From JALZAI01 sp038212215 (lineage in GTDB: Bacteria; Actinomycetota; Actinomycetes; Mycobacteriales; Jatrophihabitantaceae), in the NCBI GenBank assembly GCA_038212215.1, contig JBBQUT010000025.1, positions 10,437 through 74,436 on the forward strand: a stretch of 64,000 nucleotides of DNA. The letters are read 5' to 3'. The notes beneath the pieces are model-generated. The model made no database searches and was not told where the DNA came from. It saw nothing but the letters and a program-made list of their open reading frames with translations. Every line of letters begins with the position of its first letter. Position 1 is the first letter of the stretch. The position numbers and the translations under genes were made by a program. This document shows positions 8,521 to 18,184 of the stretch, piece by piece.

Positions 8521-10608
8521 TCAGCCGATCCCTGGGACGAACTGGACGACGAGGTCGACGAGCTTGATGCCGAGGAATGGCACGACGATGCCGCCCAGGC
8601 CGTAAATGGAGATATTGCGGCGCAGCATCGCGCTCGCGCTGGAAGGCCGGTACTGAACCCCTCGCAACGCCAGCGGAATCAGCGCGACGATGACCAGCGC
8701 GTTGAAGATCACCGCGGACAGGATCGCCGACTGCGGCGAGTGCAGCCGCATGACGTTGAGCGAGTCCAGGCCCGGGTACACCGCAGCGAACATCGCCGGG
8801 ATGATGGCGAAGTACTTCGCGACATCGTTGGCGATGGAGAACGTCGTGAGCGCGCCGCGGGTGATGAGCAACTGCTTGCCGATCTCGACGATCTCGATGA
8901 GCTTCGTCGGGTCGGAGTCGAGGTCGACCATGTTGCCGGCCTCCTTCGCAGCGGACGTGCCGGTGTTCATTGCGACACCGACATCAGCCTGTGCGAGCGC
9001 CGGGGCGTCGTTCGTGCCGTCGCCGGTCATCGCGACGAGTTTTCCGCCACGTTGCTCGCTCTTGATCAGCGCCATCTTGTCCTCGGGGGTGGCCTCGGCG
9101 AGAAAGTCGTCGACACCCGCTTCGTCCGCGATCGCCTTTGCTGTCAGCGGATTGTCACCGGTGATCATCACCGTACGGATGCCCATCCGGCGTAGTTCGG
9201 CGAAGCGTTCTGACATGCCCTGCTTGACGATGTCCTTGAGATGAATGACGCCGAGCACTTGCGCGCCGGCGTCGCCCACCTGCTCGGCGACGACGAGCGG
9301 GGTGCCGCCGGACGCTCCGATCCCGTCCACGATGTTGCTGGTGCTCGCCGGAACGTACCCGCCGTTCGCTGCTACCCAGCCGAGTACCGACGCGGCCGCG
9401 CCCTTGCGAATCTGCCGATTGTCCTCCCCGGTGAGGTCGACGCCGCTCATCCGGGTTTGGGCGGTGAACGGGACGAAGCTGGCACGGGTCAGTTCGCCGG
9501 GATGCCGTTCGCGCAGCCCGTGCTCCGCTTTCGCATGCACCACAATGGAGCGCCCTTCGGGGGTCTCGTCGGCGAGGGAGGACAGTTGCGCGGCGTCAGC
9601 CAGCCGCACCACATCGACACCGTCGACCGGGACGAACTCGCTGGCAGCGCGGTTGCCAAGCGTGATCGTGCCGGTCTTGTCGAGCAGCAAGGTATTGACG
9701 TCGCCCGCGGCCTCGACGGCGCGCCCGCTCATGGCGAGCACATTGCGCTGCACGAGCCGATCCATGCCGGCGATCCCGATCGCCGAAAGCAGCGCGCCGA
9801 TTGTGGTCGGAATGAGGCAGACAAGCAGCGATACCAGGACGATGCCGGTGATGCCGTTGTCGTTGAGGGAGGCGGTGTTCGGGATGCCGGGCTGGTTGAG
9901 CTTCGAGAAGATGGCCAGCGGCTGCAGGGTGACCGTGGCCAGCAGGAAGATGATCGTCAGCGATGACAGCAGGATGTTCAGCGCGATCTCGTTGGGCGTC
10001 TTCTGGCGACTCGCGCCCTCGACAAGGGCGATCATCCTGTCGATGAAGCTCTCGCCTGGCTTCTGCGTGATCTCCACGACGATCCGGTCCGAAAGCACGA
10101 GGGTTGCCCCGGTGACCGAGTTGCGGTCCCCGCCGCTTTCGCGGATAACCGGGGCGCTCTCACCGGTGATCGCAGACTCGTCCACGCTGGCGATGCCTTC
10201 GACGACATCGCCGTCACCAGGGATGACATCGCCCGCCTCGCACACGACCCGGTCGCCCTGACGTAACTGCGGGGCGGGGACCAGTTCCTCGCCGATGCCG
10301 ATGAGTCGGCGCGCCATCGTGTCGGTTCGCGCCTTGCGCAACGACTCGGCTTGCGCCTTGCCCCGCCCTTCGGCAACCGCCTCTGCGAGATTGGCGAACA
10401 GCACGGTGAGCCACAGCCACACGACGATGAGCCACGCGAAAACTGACGGGTCGGTGGCGGCGATGACGGTCGTGAGTACCGCGCCGGCCTCCACCAAGAA
10501 CATGACCGGGTTATGCCACAAGGTGCGCGGGTCGAGCTTGCCAAGAGCGTCCGGCAACGCGGTCACCAGCAACTTCGGATCCAGCAGACCGGCGTGGACG
10601 GAACTCAT
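8521..10608 (-). CDS. kdpB: Potassium-transporting P-type ATPase subunit B
   Basis: This 695-residue P-type ATPase hydrolyses ATP to drive K+ uptake through KdpA. The phosphorylation motif DKTGT is at Asp310; the TGES actuator motif (ITGESAPVIRESG), the GDGTNDAPAL hinge and the seven or so TM segments are all present. The ATG at 10608 overlaps the kdpA stop by 4 nt (ATGA), which explains why the longer upstream open frame is ignored. It is the central gene of the kdpFABC operon. Confidence 0.97.
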   Translation of the reverse strand: MSSVHAGLLDPKLLVTALPDALGKLDPRTLWHNPVMFLVEAGAVLTTVIAATDPSVFAWLIVVWLWLTVLFANLAEAVAEGRGKAQAESLRKARTDTMARRLIGIGEELVPAPQLRQGDRVVCEAGDVIPGDGDVVEGIASVDESAITGESAPVIRESGGDRNSVTGATLVLSDRIVVEITQKPGESFIDRMIALVEGASRQKTPNEIALNILLSSLTIIFLLATVTLQPLAIFSKLNQPGIPNTASLNDNGITGIVLVSLLVCLIPTTIGALLSAIGIAGMDRLVQRNVLAMSGRAVEAAGDVNTLLLDKTGTITLGNRAASEFVPVDGVDVVRLADAAQLSSLADETPEGRSIVVHAKAEHGLRERHPGELTRASFVPFTAQTRMSGVDLTGEDNRQIRKGAAASVLGWVAANGGYVPASTSNIVDGIGASGGTPLVVAEQVGDAGAQVLGVIHLKDIVKQGMSERFAELRRMGIRTVMITGDNPLTAKAIADEAGVDDFLAEATPEDKMALIKSEQRGGKLVAMTGDGTNDAPALAQADVGVAMNTGTSAAKEAGNMVDLDSDPTKLIEIVEIGKQLLITRGALTTFSIANDVAKYFAIIPAMFAAVYPGLDSLNVMRLHSPQSAILSAVIFNALVIVALIPLALRGVQYRPSSASAMLRRNISIYGLGGIVVPFLGIKLVDLVVQFVPGIG

Positions 10609-12269
10609 CGGTGCAGCCCTTCGGCGAGTGGGCCCAGCGCCAGGGCCGGGAAGTAGGTGAGGGCGACGACCACGACCGTGACGCCGGCCAGCATGCCGAC
10701 GAACAAGGTGCGGTGTGTAGGCAGCGTGCCGCCGGAGGCCGGAACAGGCCGTTGCTTGGCCAGCGACCCAGCCAGCCCGAGGACGAAGATGATGGGCAGG
10801 TAACGGCCGAACAACATGGCCAGCCCTAAAGCGGTGTTGTACCACTGGGTGTTCACCGAGATGCCGGCGAACGCGCTGCCGTTGTTGTTGCCTGCTGATG
10901 TGAACGCGTACAGCACCTCAGAAAGCCCGTGCGGCCCGCTGTTGAGCATGCTCGCCCGCTCACCGGGCAGCGCCATCGCGACCGCCGTTCCGATCAGCAC
11001 GATCGCCGGTGTCGTCAACAGATACAGCGAGGCGAATTTCACCTCACGGCTGCTGATCTTCTTGCCGAGGTATTCCGGAGTGCGCCCGACCATCAGGCCG
11101 GCCACGAATACGGTGATCACGGCGAGTACCAACATGCCGTACAGCCCCGATCCGGTGCCGCCCGGAGCGATCTCGCCGAGCATCATGTTCAGCAGCGCCA
11201 TCACACCGCCGAGACTGGAGTACGAGTCGTGAAAGCTGTCGACGGCTCCGGTCGACGTCAGCGTCGTGGCCGTCGCGAACACCGACGAATCCGGTACACC
11301 GAAGCGAGTCTCGGTCCCTTCCGCGCCCGCCCCGACGGCCGTGGGAACCGTGCCGTGGTGCATCACCTGGAACGTGAGCATGAGTACGGCGCTGAGCAGC
11401 GCGAGCAATCCCATCACTGCGACGATCGCGCGTCCCTGCCGTTTGTCGCCGACCAGCACACCGAAGGTGCGCGGCAGCGAGAACGGGATGCACAGCAGCA
11501 GGAAGACCTCCAGCCAGTTCGTCCAGGTCGTGGGGTTCTCGAACGGGTGCGCAGAGTTGGCGTTGTAGAAGCCGCCGCCGTTCGTGCCGAGTTCCTTGAT
11601 GGCCTCCTGGCTCGCGACCGGCCCACCGGTGATCGTCTGAGTACCGCCCGCGATCGTGTGGACGCTCGTGTAATCGTGAAAGTTCTGCACCATGCCCGCA
11701 GCGATGAACACGATCGCGAAGAGCAACGCGGTGGGAAGCAACACCCGGATGCAGATTCGGACGAGGTCGACCCAGAAGTTGCCGAGCCGGTCGGACTCGG
11801 TGCGGGCGAAGCCGCGGATCACGGCAAGGGCCACCGCGATCCCGACCGCCGCCGACACGAAGTTTTGCACTGCCAGACCGGCCATCTGGCCGATGTAGCC
11901 CAGTGCGCTCTCACCCGAGTAGGACTGCCAGTTGGTGTTGGTGACGAAGCTGACCGCAGTGTTCCACGACTGGTCAGGGCTCATCTGCGGTACCGCGTAT
12001 GGGTGCCCGAATTGATGCTGGAAACGCAGGAACACGTAGAGCAGCAGCACGCTCACCCCGCCGAAGGCGAGCACGGAGCGCAGATAGGTGATCCACGTCT
12101 GGTCGGCCTCGGAGTCGACACCGCCCCCGCGGTAGAGCAACCGCTCGGCGCGCAGGTGCCGTCCGCCATCGAGGGAACGTGCCATGTAGTCGCCGAGCGG
12201 GCGGTGCACGAGCACCAGCGCGAGGATCAAGGAGCCGAGAAAGAGCAAACCGGCAACGGTCGAGGACAT
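10605..12269 (-). CDS. kdpA: Potassium-transporting ATPase subunit A
   Basis: KdpA is the K+-binding and translocating subunit, related to Trk/Ktr channels. The 554-residue protein has about 10 TM segments and the four degenerate selectivity-filter regions, including TNTNWQSYSGE, GTNGGGFYNANSAHPFENPT and TSAGNNNGSAFAG. The ATG at 12269 is 2 nt after the kdpF stop. GGAGAAGTTCTG just upstream, inside kdpF, serves as its ribosome binding site. Confidence 0.97.
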   Translation of the reverse strand: MSSTVAGLLFLGSLILALVLVHRPLGDYMARSLDGGRHLRAERLLYRGGGVDSEADQTWITYLRSVLAFGGVSVLLLYVFLRFQHQFGHPYAVPQMSPDQSWNTAVSFVTNTNWQSYSGESALGYIGQMAGLAVQNFVSAAVGIAVALAVIRGFARTESDRLGNFWVDLVRICIRVLLPTALLFAIVFIAAGMVQNFHDYTSVHTIAGGTQTITGGPVASQEAIKELGTNGGGFYNANSAHPFENPTTWTNWLEVFLLLCIPFSLPRTFGVLVGDKRQGRAIVAVMGLLALLSAVLMLTFQVMHHGTVPTAVGAGAEGTETRFGVPDSSVFATATTLTSTGAVDSFHDSYSSLGGVMALLNMMLGEIAPGGTGSGLYGMLVLAVITVFVAGLMVGRTPEYLGKKISSREVKFASLYLLTTPAIVLIGTAVAMALPGERASMLNSGPHGLSEVLYAFTSAGNNNGSAFAGISVNTQWYNTALGLAMLFGRYLPIIFVLGLAGSLAKQRPVPASGGTLPTHRTLFVGMLAGVTVVVVALTYFPALALGPLAEGLHR

Positions 12270-12271
12270 GA

Positions 12272-12361
12272 TCAGAACTTCTCCGGGAACACGAGTGCGA
12301 TGACGAAGAACACTGCGAACGCGAATGCGAGCACCAAGCCGACAATGTTCGTTGCGTTCAC
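12272..12361 (-). CDS. kdpF: Potassium-transporting ATPase small subunit F
   Basis: This is a 29-residue single-TM peptide beginning at a GTG (VNATNIVGLVLAFAFAV, then FFVIALVFPEKF). The ends PEKF and the position directly before kdpA are typical of KdpF, a small stabilising subunit of the Kdp complex. Its GTG overlaps the stop of the preceding 27-residue gene by 4 nt, and kdpA starts 2 nt after its stop. The gene is short enough to be missed by automated callers. Confidence 0.9.
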   Translation of the reverse strand: MNATNIVGLVLAFAFAVFFVIALVFPEKF

Positions 12362-12441
12362 AGCTTCTCGATTCCCTTGGCGCACAGGGCAAGCAGGCTG
12401 AAGCAGGCCAGCGTCACCAGCACAAATACCAGGTCGGGCAC
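12358..12441 (-). CDS. Kdp leader micro-protein (27 aa, single TM)
   Basis: A GTG at 12441 with AGAGGATT upstream opens a 27-residue frame: MPDLVFVLVTLACFSLL, then ALCAKGIEKL. It is one TM helix with a short basic tail. Its TGA overlaps the kdpF GTG (GTGA), so translation is coupled to the pump genes. Similar short DLVFV... peptides precede kdpF in other actinobacteria as I recall, usually unnamed. It could be an extra small subunit of the pump or a translational leader; the conserved hydrophobic design favours a real peptide. Confidence 0.7.
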   Translation of the reverse strand: MPDLVFVLVTLACFSLLALCAKGIEKL

Positions 12442-12682
12442 AGTAATCCTCTTTTCCGACAGCCGCTTTTCGACACCCAGAGTTCCGGCGACCGCATCGG
12501 TTGGACGCCGTCGACTCAACTCGGCCGCAGGCAGCGGTGTCGCCTCCGTCCGCTGGTCCTCACGGATTCGTCACGCCCGGCTCGCGCTTTCCGGACGTCC
12601 GGTGCGGTTTGCTTGTCGTGCACAAGCGGGTCGGTGCGGTCGGGTAGCTACGGCTGTTCTTAGGAACATGGGGAGGTGCGCG
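12442..12682. promoter_or_regulatory. Divergent kdp control region
   Basis: About 240 nt separate the divergent kdp pump operon and kdpDE. A perfect 12-bp palindrome ccggacgtccgg lies at 12591-12602. KdpE would be expected to bind here, but I cannot identify a definite KdpE site, and the palindrome is only a candidate. The kdpD ribosome binding site GGGGAGG is at 12670-12676. Confidence 0.45.
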
Positions 12683-15184
12683 GTGGGTATTCGCGGCACA
12701 TTGCGCATTTATCTCGGTGCCGCGCCCGGCGTGGGCAAAACCTTCGCCATGCTGGACGAGGCGCGCCGCCGCGCGGAACGCGGCAGCGACGTCGTGGTCG
12801 GCTTCGTCGAGACCCACGGTCGTCTGCACACCGCGGAACGGCTCAGCGAGCTGGCTGTTCTGCCGCGCAAGGTCGTCAGGTACCGGGACGCGGACTTCGA
12901 GGAGATGGATCTCGCCGGACTCCTCGAGCGCCACCCGGCTGTCGCGATCGTCGACGAACTCGCGCATACCAACATCCCCGGGTCGGGCCCGCATGAGAAG
13001 CGCTGGCAGGATGTCGAGGATCTGCTCGCCGCGGGGATCGACGTCATCAGCACGGTCAACGTCCAGCACCTTGAGTCGCTCAACGACGTGGTGCAGGAGA
13101 TCACCGGTGTAGCACAGAAGGAAACGGTTCCCGATGTCGTCGTGCGGGCCGCCGAGCAGATCGAGCTTGTCGACATGACCCCGCAGGCGCTGCGGCGCCG
13201 CATGGCGCACGGCAACATCTACCGTCCCGAGAAGGTCGACGCCGCGCTGGGAAACTACTTTCGAGTCGGCAACCTCACCGCCCTTCGCGAGCTTGCGCTG
13301 CTGTGGCTGGCCGACCGCATCGAGGAGGGAATGCAGCGCTACCGCGAACAGCATGGCATCACCGGCAACTGGGAGACACGCGAGCGCATCGTCGTTGCCC
13401 TCACGGGCGGCCCGGAGGGGGAAGCGTTGATCCGCCGCGCAGCGCGGATCTCGGCACGCACCGCGGGTGGGGAACTGCTGGCCCTGCACGTGGCCCAAAG
13501 CGACGGCCTGAGCGGTTCAGGACTGGCGGCACTGCAGTCGCAGCGGGTGCTGATCGAGTCGTTGGGCGGGTCATATCACTCGGTCGTGGGCGACAATGTG
13601 GCCCACGCGCTGCTCGACTTCGCTCGCAGTGTCGACGCGACGCAGATCGTGCTCGGAGTGTCGCGTCGCCGGCCCTGGGCGGCGGCATTCAGCGGGCCGG
13701 GAACGAGCGGCGTCGTCACCCGGCTGTCCGGATCGATCGACGTGCACATCGTCACGCACCCCTTCGCAGGACGCGGGCGTTCGCTACCAGCGCTCGGCTT
13801 CGGGCTGACCGCACAACGCCGGATCGCCGGCGTGGCCGCCGCCGCCGTGTTACTGGCGTTAGTCACCCCGCTGCTGGCGCGCTTTCGCAACGAACTGTCC
13901 TTCGGCAGCGACGTGTCGATCTACCTCTTGGTCGTCGTAGTGACCAGCTTGGTAGGGGGGTTCTACGCCGCCGGGCTCGCGGCGGTCGCGGGCAGCCTGC
14001 TGCTCAACTTTTACTTTGCGCCGCCGTTTCACACGTTCACGATCGCGGAGCGCGACAACATCCTGGCATTGTTCATCTTCCTGCTCGTGGCGGTGCTGGT
14101 GTCGCGGGTAGTCGACCTGTCGGCACAACGATTGCGCCGTGCGGCGCGCTCGAACGCCGAGGCCGAGACGCTGACCACGCTTGCCGGCAGCCTGCTGCGC
14201 GGCGAGCATGCGCTTCCTGCCCTGCTCGCCCGTGTACAGGAGACCTTCGGGATGCGAGCGGTGAGCCTGGTGAGCCGTAACGACACGAGCTGGCGGCTGC
14301 TCGAGTCGACCGGCGAGCGAGCGCCGGAGAGTCCGGCGCAGGGTGACTACACCCTAGAACTTGATGACGGTCAGGCGCTGGTGCTCGCCGGACACCCGCT
14401 CGCCGCAGAGGACCAGCGCATCTTGGCCGCCTTCGCCGCGCAGGTCGTCGTCGCCTTCCGGCAGCGCGAACTCGTCGAGGCCGCCAGTGCCGTAGAGCCG
14501 CTCGCGGAATCCGAACGGGCGCGCACCGCGTTGCTCAATGCCGTGAGCCATGATCTGCGGACGCCGATCGCCGCGGCGAAGGCGGCGGTGTCCAGCCTGC
14601 TGTCCGGCGACGTGGCGTGGTCTGACGAGGACCGCGACGAATTGCTTGCCGCAGCGGACACCTCGCTGGATCGGCTGACCGATCTGGTGACGAATCTGCT
14701 CGACCTGTCCCGGTTGCAAGCCGGGGTGCTGCCCGTGCTCGTTGCGCCGGTCGGCTTGGACGACGTAGTCGCCCGCGCGCTCGATCATGCAGCGCCGGGA
14801 GTGGTGCTCGATGTGGACGTGCCGGACGACCTGCCCTACGTCAGTGCCGACGCCGGCCTGCTCGAACGGGTGCTGGCCAACCTCGTCCAGAACGCGGTGC
14901 GCCATTCTCCGGACGGAACGCCGGTCCGGATCACCGCGAGCACGCACGGCGCGAATGCCGAACTGCGCGTCGTCGACCGCGGTCCCGGCATCGCCGGGGA
15001 AGAGCGCGACGCGGTCTTCGACGCGTTCCAGCGGCGCGACGATTCGCCGGTGGCGGGTGCCGGGGTCGGCTTGGGCCTGGCCATCGCGCGTGGGCTGGCC
15101 GAGGCGATGGGCGGCACTGTCGTCGCTGAGGAGACACCGGGAGGCGGCGCGACCCTCGTCGTCAGCCTGAAGGTCGCCATATGA
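12683..15184 (+). CDS. kdpD: Osmosensitive K+ channel sensor histidine kinase
   Basis: This 833-residue membrane histidine kinase senses K+ limitation and phosphorylates KdpE. Domains in order are: the KdpD ATP-binding domain with Walker A GAAPGVGKT near the start (Lys19); a Usp-like domain (VVALTGGPEGEALIRRAARIS); four TM segments of the DUF4118 type; a GAF-like linker; a HisKA helix with SHDLRTP (His623); and HATPase_c with NAVRHSPDG, DRGPGI and GVGLGLAIA. The GTG at 12683 is favoured because GGGGAGG lies 6 nt before it; an ATG at 12668 is the alternative. The stop overlaps kdpE by 4 nt. Confidence 0.95.
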   Translation: MGIRGTLRIYLGAAPGVGKTFAMLDEARRRAERGSDVVVGFVETHGRLHTAERLSELAVLPRKVVRYRDADFEEMDLAGLLERHPAVAIVDELAHTNIPGSGPHEKRWQDVEDLLAAGIDVISTVNVQHLESLNDVVQEITGVAQKETVPDVVVRAAEQIELVDMTPQALRRRMAHGNIYRPEKVDAALGNYFRVGNLTALRELALLWLADRIEEGMQRYREQHGITGNWETRERIVVALTGGPEGEALIRRAARISARTAGGELLALHVAQSDGLSGSGLAALQSQRVLIESLGGSYHSVVGDNVAHALLDFARSVDATQIVLGVSRRRPWAAAFSGPGTSGVVTRLSGSIDVHIVTHPFAGRGRSLPALGFGLTAQRRIAGVAAAAVLLALVTPLLARFRNELSFGSDVSIYLLVVVVTSLVGGFYAAGLAAVAGSLLLNFYFAPPFHTFTIAERDNILALFIFLLVAVLVSRVVDLSAQRLRRAARSNAEAETLTTLAGSLLRGEHALPALLARVQETFGMRAVSLVSRNDTSWRLLESTGERAPESPAQGDYTLELDDGQALVLAGHPLAAEDQRILAAFAAQVVVAFRQRELVEAASAVEPLAESERARTALLNAVSHDLRTPIAAAKAAVSSLLSGDVAWSDEDRDELLAAADTSLDRLTDLVTNLLDLSRLQAGVLPVLVAPVGLDDVVARALDHAAPGVVLDVDVPDDLPYVSADAGLLERVLANLVQNAVRHSPDGTPVRITASTHGANAELRVVDRGPGIAGEERDAVFDAFQRRDDSPVAGAGVGLGLAIARGLAEAMGGTVVAEETPGGGATLVVSLKVAI

Positions 15185-15858
15185 CGCGGGTGTTGATCGT
15201 CGAGGATGAGCGAGCGCTGCTGCGCGCCCTCGCGATGAACCTGACGGCTCGCGGATACGAAGTCACCGAGGCCGAAACCGGCACGCGCGCCCTGTCAGCA
15301 GCCGCAGCCGTCGAGCACGACCTGATCCTGCTCGACCTCGGGCTGCCCGATCTCAGCGGGTTCGACGTCATCAGAGGGGTGCGCGCGTACGCGCAGACGC
15401 CGATCGTCGTCGTATCGGCGCGGACCGGCAGCAGCGACAAGGTCGCCGCACTCGACCTCGGGGCCGACGACTACGTCACCAAGCCGTTCAACATCGACGA
15501 ACTGCTCGCGCGCCTGCGCGCCGCGGTGCGCCGTGCGGCCACGCCGGACATCGTCGACGTCGTTCAGGTAGGTACTTGCACAGTGGACCTCGGCGCGAAG
15601 ACGGTGACCACGGCCAACGGTGCAGCGGTGCACCTGACGCCGACCGAATGGCACCTGCTCGAGGCCCTCGTGCGCCGTCCCGGCAAGCTCGTCACCGGAC
15701 GGGCGCTGCTCACGGAACTGCGCGGCACCCCCGAGCACACCGATCCGTCCTACCTGCGCATCTATGTGGCGCAACTGCGCCGCAAACTCGAACCGGAACC
15801 GAGCCGGCCGCGGCACCTGATTACCGAACCGGGCATGGGCTATCGCTTCCATCCCTGA
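15181..15858 (+). CDS. kdpE: KdpE response regulator (OmpR family)
   Basis: This 225-residue response regulator activates the kdp pump genes. The receiver domain has phospho-acceptor Asp52 (LILLDLGLPD), the acidic pocket VEDE and the conserved Lys in TKPF. The C-terminal winged helix (LTPTEWHLLEALVRRPGKLVTG, then YLRIYVAQLRRKLE) is OmpR-type. The ATG overlaps the kdpD stop (ATGA). It converges on the DinB-like gene with 15 nt between. Confidence 0.95.
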   Translation: MTRVLIVEDERALLRALAMNLTARGYEVTEAETGTRALSAAAAVEHDLILLDLGLPDLSGFDVIRGVRAYAQTPIVVVSARTGSSDKVAALDLGADDYVTKPFNIDELLARLRAAVRRAATPDIVDVVQVGTCTVDLGAKTVTTANGAAVHLTPTEWHLLEALVRRPGKLVTGRALLTELRGTPEHTDPSYLRIYVAQLRRKLEPEPSRPRHLITEPGMGYRFHP

Positions 15859-15873
15859 CGGGTCGGCGGAGCC

Positions 15874-16425
15874 TCACTCACCCGTCTGCCCGTCGATCGA
15901 TTCGCGCAGCAGGTCGGCGTGCCCGTTGTGCCGGGCGTACTCCTCGACCATGTGCACAAGAACCCAACGCAGCGAGACCCGTTCCTGACCGCCCCACGCG
16001 GCGTGCCGCTCGTCGAGTGCCTCGCTCGCGGTCCGCGCAAGATTTGCGTTCACGATGGCGCGGGACCGCTCCACGCTCTCGCGCCACAAGGCTCGCAGCC
16101 GGGCGCCGGTGTCGTGTGCCGCACTGTTCCAGTCCCAGTCCGGATCGGCTCTCATGTCGGCGGCGGACCACGGCTCGGGCATCGCTGCGCCCGCAACCAC
16201 CTGGGTGAACCAATAGTCCTCGACCCAGGCCAGATGCTTGAGCACGCCACCCAATGTCATCGAGGTCGGCGCCAGCGTGGCCCGCAACTGCTCGTCGCTC
16301 AGTCCGCGGCACTTCCACTCCAGCGTCGCGCGCTGGTAGTCGAGGAAGCCCGACACGGTCGAGAACTCGTCGCCCCCGAGCGGGGGGAGTGGCCGTCCGA
16401 ACTCGTCGCTTTCGACCTCGGCCAT
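15874..16425 (-). CDS. DinB/DUF664 family protein
   Basis: This 183-residue four-helix-bundle protein of the DinB/DUF664 superfamily probably has a metal site. The expected His-rich positions are in LGGVLKHLAWVEDYWF and VLVHMVEEYARHNGHADLLRE. The C-terminal block is nearly the same as in the second DinB-like gene at 44.0-44.6 kb (VHMxEEYARHxGHADLLRExIDG). Many actinobacterial relatives are thought to be thiol-dependent transferases (mycothiol, bacillithiol), and EgtB in this window uses the same fold. Substrate unknown. Confidence 0.85.
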   Translation of the reverse strand: MAEVESDEFGRPLPPLGGDEFSTVSGFLDYQRATLEWKCRGLSDEQLRATLAPTSMTLGGVLKHLAWVEDYWFTQVVAGAAMPEPWSAADMRADPDWDWNSAAHDTGARLRALWRESVERSRAIVNANLARTASEALDERHAAWGGQERVSLRWVLVHMVEEYARHNGHADLLRESIDGQTGE

Positions 16426-16542
16426 ACTGGCAACTTACCGTCTCGACGATTCACTCGTGCTTGCATCAGGAGGCGGCGCTGTGCCCGCATGGCCAGTGCC
16501 GTTGCCCCGTCCTCGCGGAGGCGACTCCGCGCGCCACCCAGC

Positions 16543-18183
16543 TCAGGCGCGAGTTCGGGTCACGTCCAGTTCGCCGTTGCCGTACCGGGCGCGCAGCACC
16601 TTCTTGTCGTACTTGCCCACGCTCGTCTTGGGCACCTCGTCGATGAAGCTCCAGTTCTCCGGCACCTGCCACGACGCCACCTTGCCGTCGAGATAGGCGG
16701 CGAGCGCCTCGGGGTCGGCGTCGCCCCGACGAACGATGCACGCAAGCGGCCGTTCGGTCCACCGCTCGTCCGGGATGCCGATAACCGCGGCCTCGAGCAC
16801 GCCCGGCGCCCCGGCCAGCAGATTCTCCAGCTCTACCGAGGAAATCCATTCGCCGCCGGACTTGATCACGTCCTTGGACCGGTCGGTGATCTGGAAGAAG
16901 CCACGCCCGTCGATGGTGCCGATGTCGCCGGTGCGAAGCCAGCCGTCGTGGAACTTCTCCGGTGCGCTGTCGCGGTGGTACGAACTGGTGATCCACGGTC
17001 CGCGCACCTGGATCTCGCCGACAGCCTGGCCGTCCCAGGGCAACTCGGTTCCGTCGTCGGCGACGATCCGCATCTGCACGCCCGCGATGAGCCGCCCCGA
17101 ACGCATCCGCCAGTCGACCTCCTCGACCGTCCCGCGCTGCGCGTCGGCCGGTGGGTGCGCCATGCCGCCGACCGGAGAAGTCTCGGTCATGCCCCAGCCC
17201 TGGATGATCCGGATGCCGAGCTCGCGTTCGACCGCCTCCAGCAAGACGCGCGGAATCGCCGCGCCTCCGGACGTCCCCATCCGTACCGACGACAGATCGA
17301 CGTCGGCCTTCGCCGCATGCGCCAGAATGGCCGCCCAGATCGTCGGAACAGCCGAGGCCAGCGTCGAGCACTCGGTGGCGATGAAATCGCAGATCTGATC
17401 AGGCGTCATGTACGGCCCGGGCATGTGCAGGTTAGCGCCGGCGAGGAACGCGGCGAACGGAATACCCCAGGCGTTGACATGAAACATCGGCACGATGGTG
17501 AGGATGCGATCCGCTTCGGTGCTGCCGGTGACCGACGCGGACAGCGTCGCCAGCGCGTGCAGGAAGGTCGAGCGATGCGAGTAAACGACACCCTTGGGGT
17601 CGCCGGTCGTCCCGCTCGTGTAACACATCGAGGCCGGTGACTTCTCGTCCAACTCGGGCCATCGGAAGGACGGCTCCTCAGCGGCGAGCAACTCCTCGTA
17701 GCGGTAGACGGTCGCCGCGCCCAGTGCCGACACGTCCCCCGCGCCGATGACGACGAATGCCTCGACGGTCTTGAATGCGTCTGCGATCGGCGCGAGTAGT
17801 GGCAGCAGGCTGCCGTCCACGAGCACGATCTTGTCCTCGGCATGGTTGACGATGTGCTCGACCTGGGACGCCGGAAGCCTGATGTTGAGCGTGTGCAGGA
17901 CGGCGCCCATGCACGGGACGGCGTAGTACGCCTCCAGGTGCTCCTGGTGGTTCCAGCAGAATGTCGCGACGCGATCACCTGAACCGACGCCGAGCCTGGT
18001 GAGCGCGTTCGCGAGCCGCTTGGCGTTCGCGCCGATCTCGGCGTACGTCGCGCGTTGCGGCTCGTCGCCACCGCGCCAGGTCACGCATTCGCTCGCACCG
18101 AATACCCGGGTGGCGTGCTCCAGGATCGCGGTAATGGTCAGCGGGAAGTCGTCCTGCATGGTGCTGGCGATCGGTGTTGACAT
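16543..18183 (-). CDS. Fatty-acid/acyl-CoA ligase (AMP-binding)
   Basis: This 546-residue adenylate-forming enzyme is predicted to activate a medium- or long-chain acid to acyl-CoA. The P-loop-like motif MCYTSGTTGDPKGVVYSHRS, the core GWGMTETSP, the hinge TGDIGTIDGRGFFQITDRSKD, and the GGEWISSVELEN loop with the catalytic C-terminal Lys (KTSVGKYDKK) are all present. The start ATG at 18183 is one base after the stop of the upstream membrane gene, so the two are coupled. It resembles FadD-type medium-chain ligases; exact chain length is not readable. Confidence 0.9.
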   Translation of the reverse strand: MSTPIASTMQDDFPLTITAILEHATRVFGASECVTWRGGDEPQRATYAEIGANAKRLANALTRLGVGSGDRVATFCWNHQEHLEAYYAVPCMGAVLHTLNIRLPASQVEHIVNHAEDKIVLVDGSLLPLLAPIADAFKTVEAFVVIGAGDVSALGAATVYRYEELLAAEEPSFRWPELDEKSPASMCYTSGTTGDPKGVVYSHRSTFLHALATLSASVTGSTEADRILTIVPMFHVNAWGIPFAAFLAGANLHMPGPYMTPDQICDFIATECSTLASAVPTIWAAILAHAAKADVDLSSVRMGTSGGAAIPRVLLEAVERELGIRIIQGWGMTETSPVGGMAHPPADAQRGTVEEVDWRMRSGRLIAGVQMRIVADDGTELPWDGQAVGEIQVRGPWITSSYHRDSAPEKFHDGWLRTGDIGTIDGRGFFQITDRSKDVIKSGGEWISSVELENLLAGAPGVLEAAVIGIPDERWTERPLACIVRRGDADPEALAAYLDGKVASWQVPENWSFIDEVPKTSVGKYDKKVLRARYGNGELDVTRTRA

Positions 18184-18184
18184 C

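Noticed and set aside
12668..12682. ATG 12668 as the kdpD start
   Set aside because: The GGGGAGG ribosome binding site would lie inside the gene; GTG 12683 has it at the right spacing.
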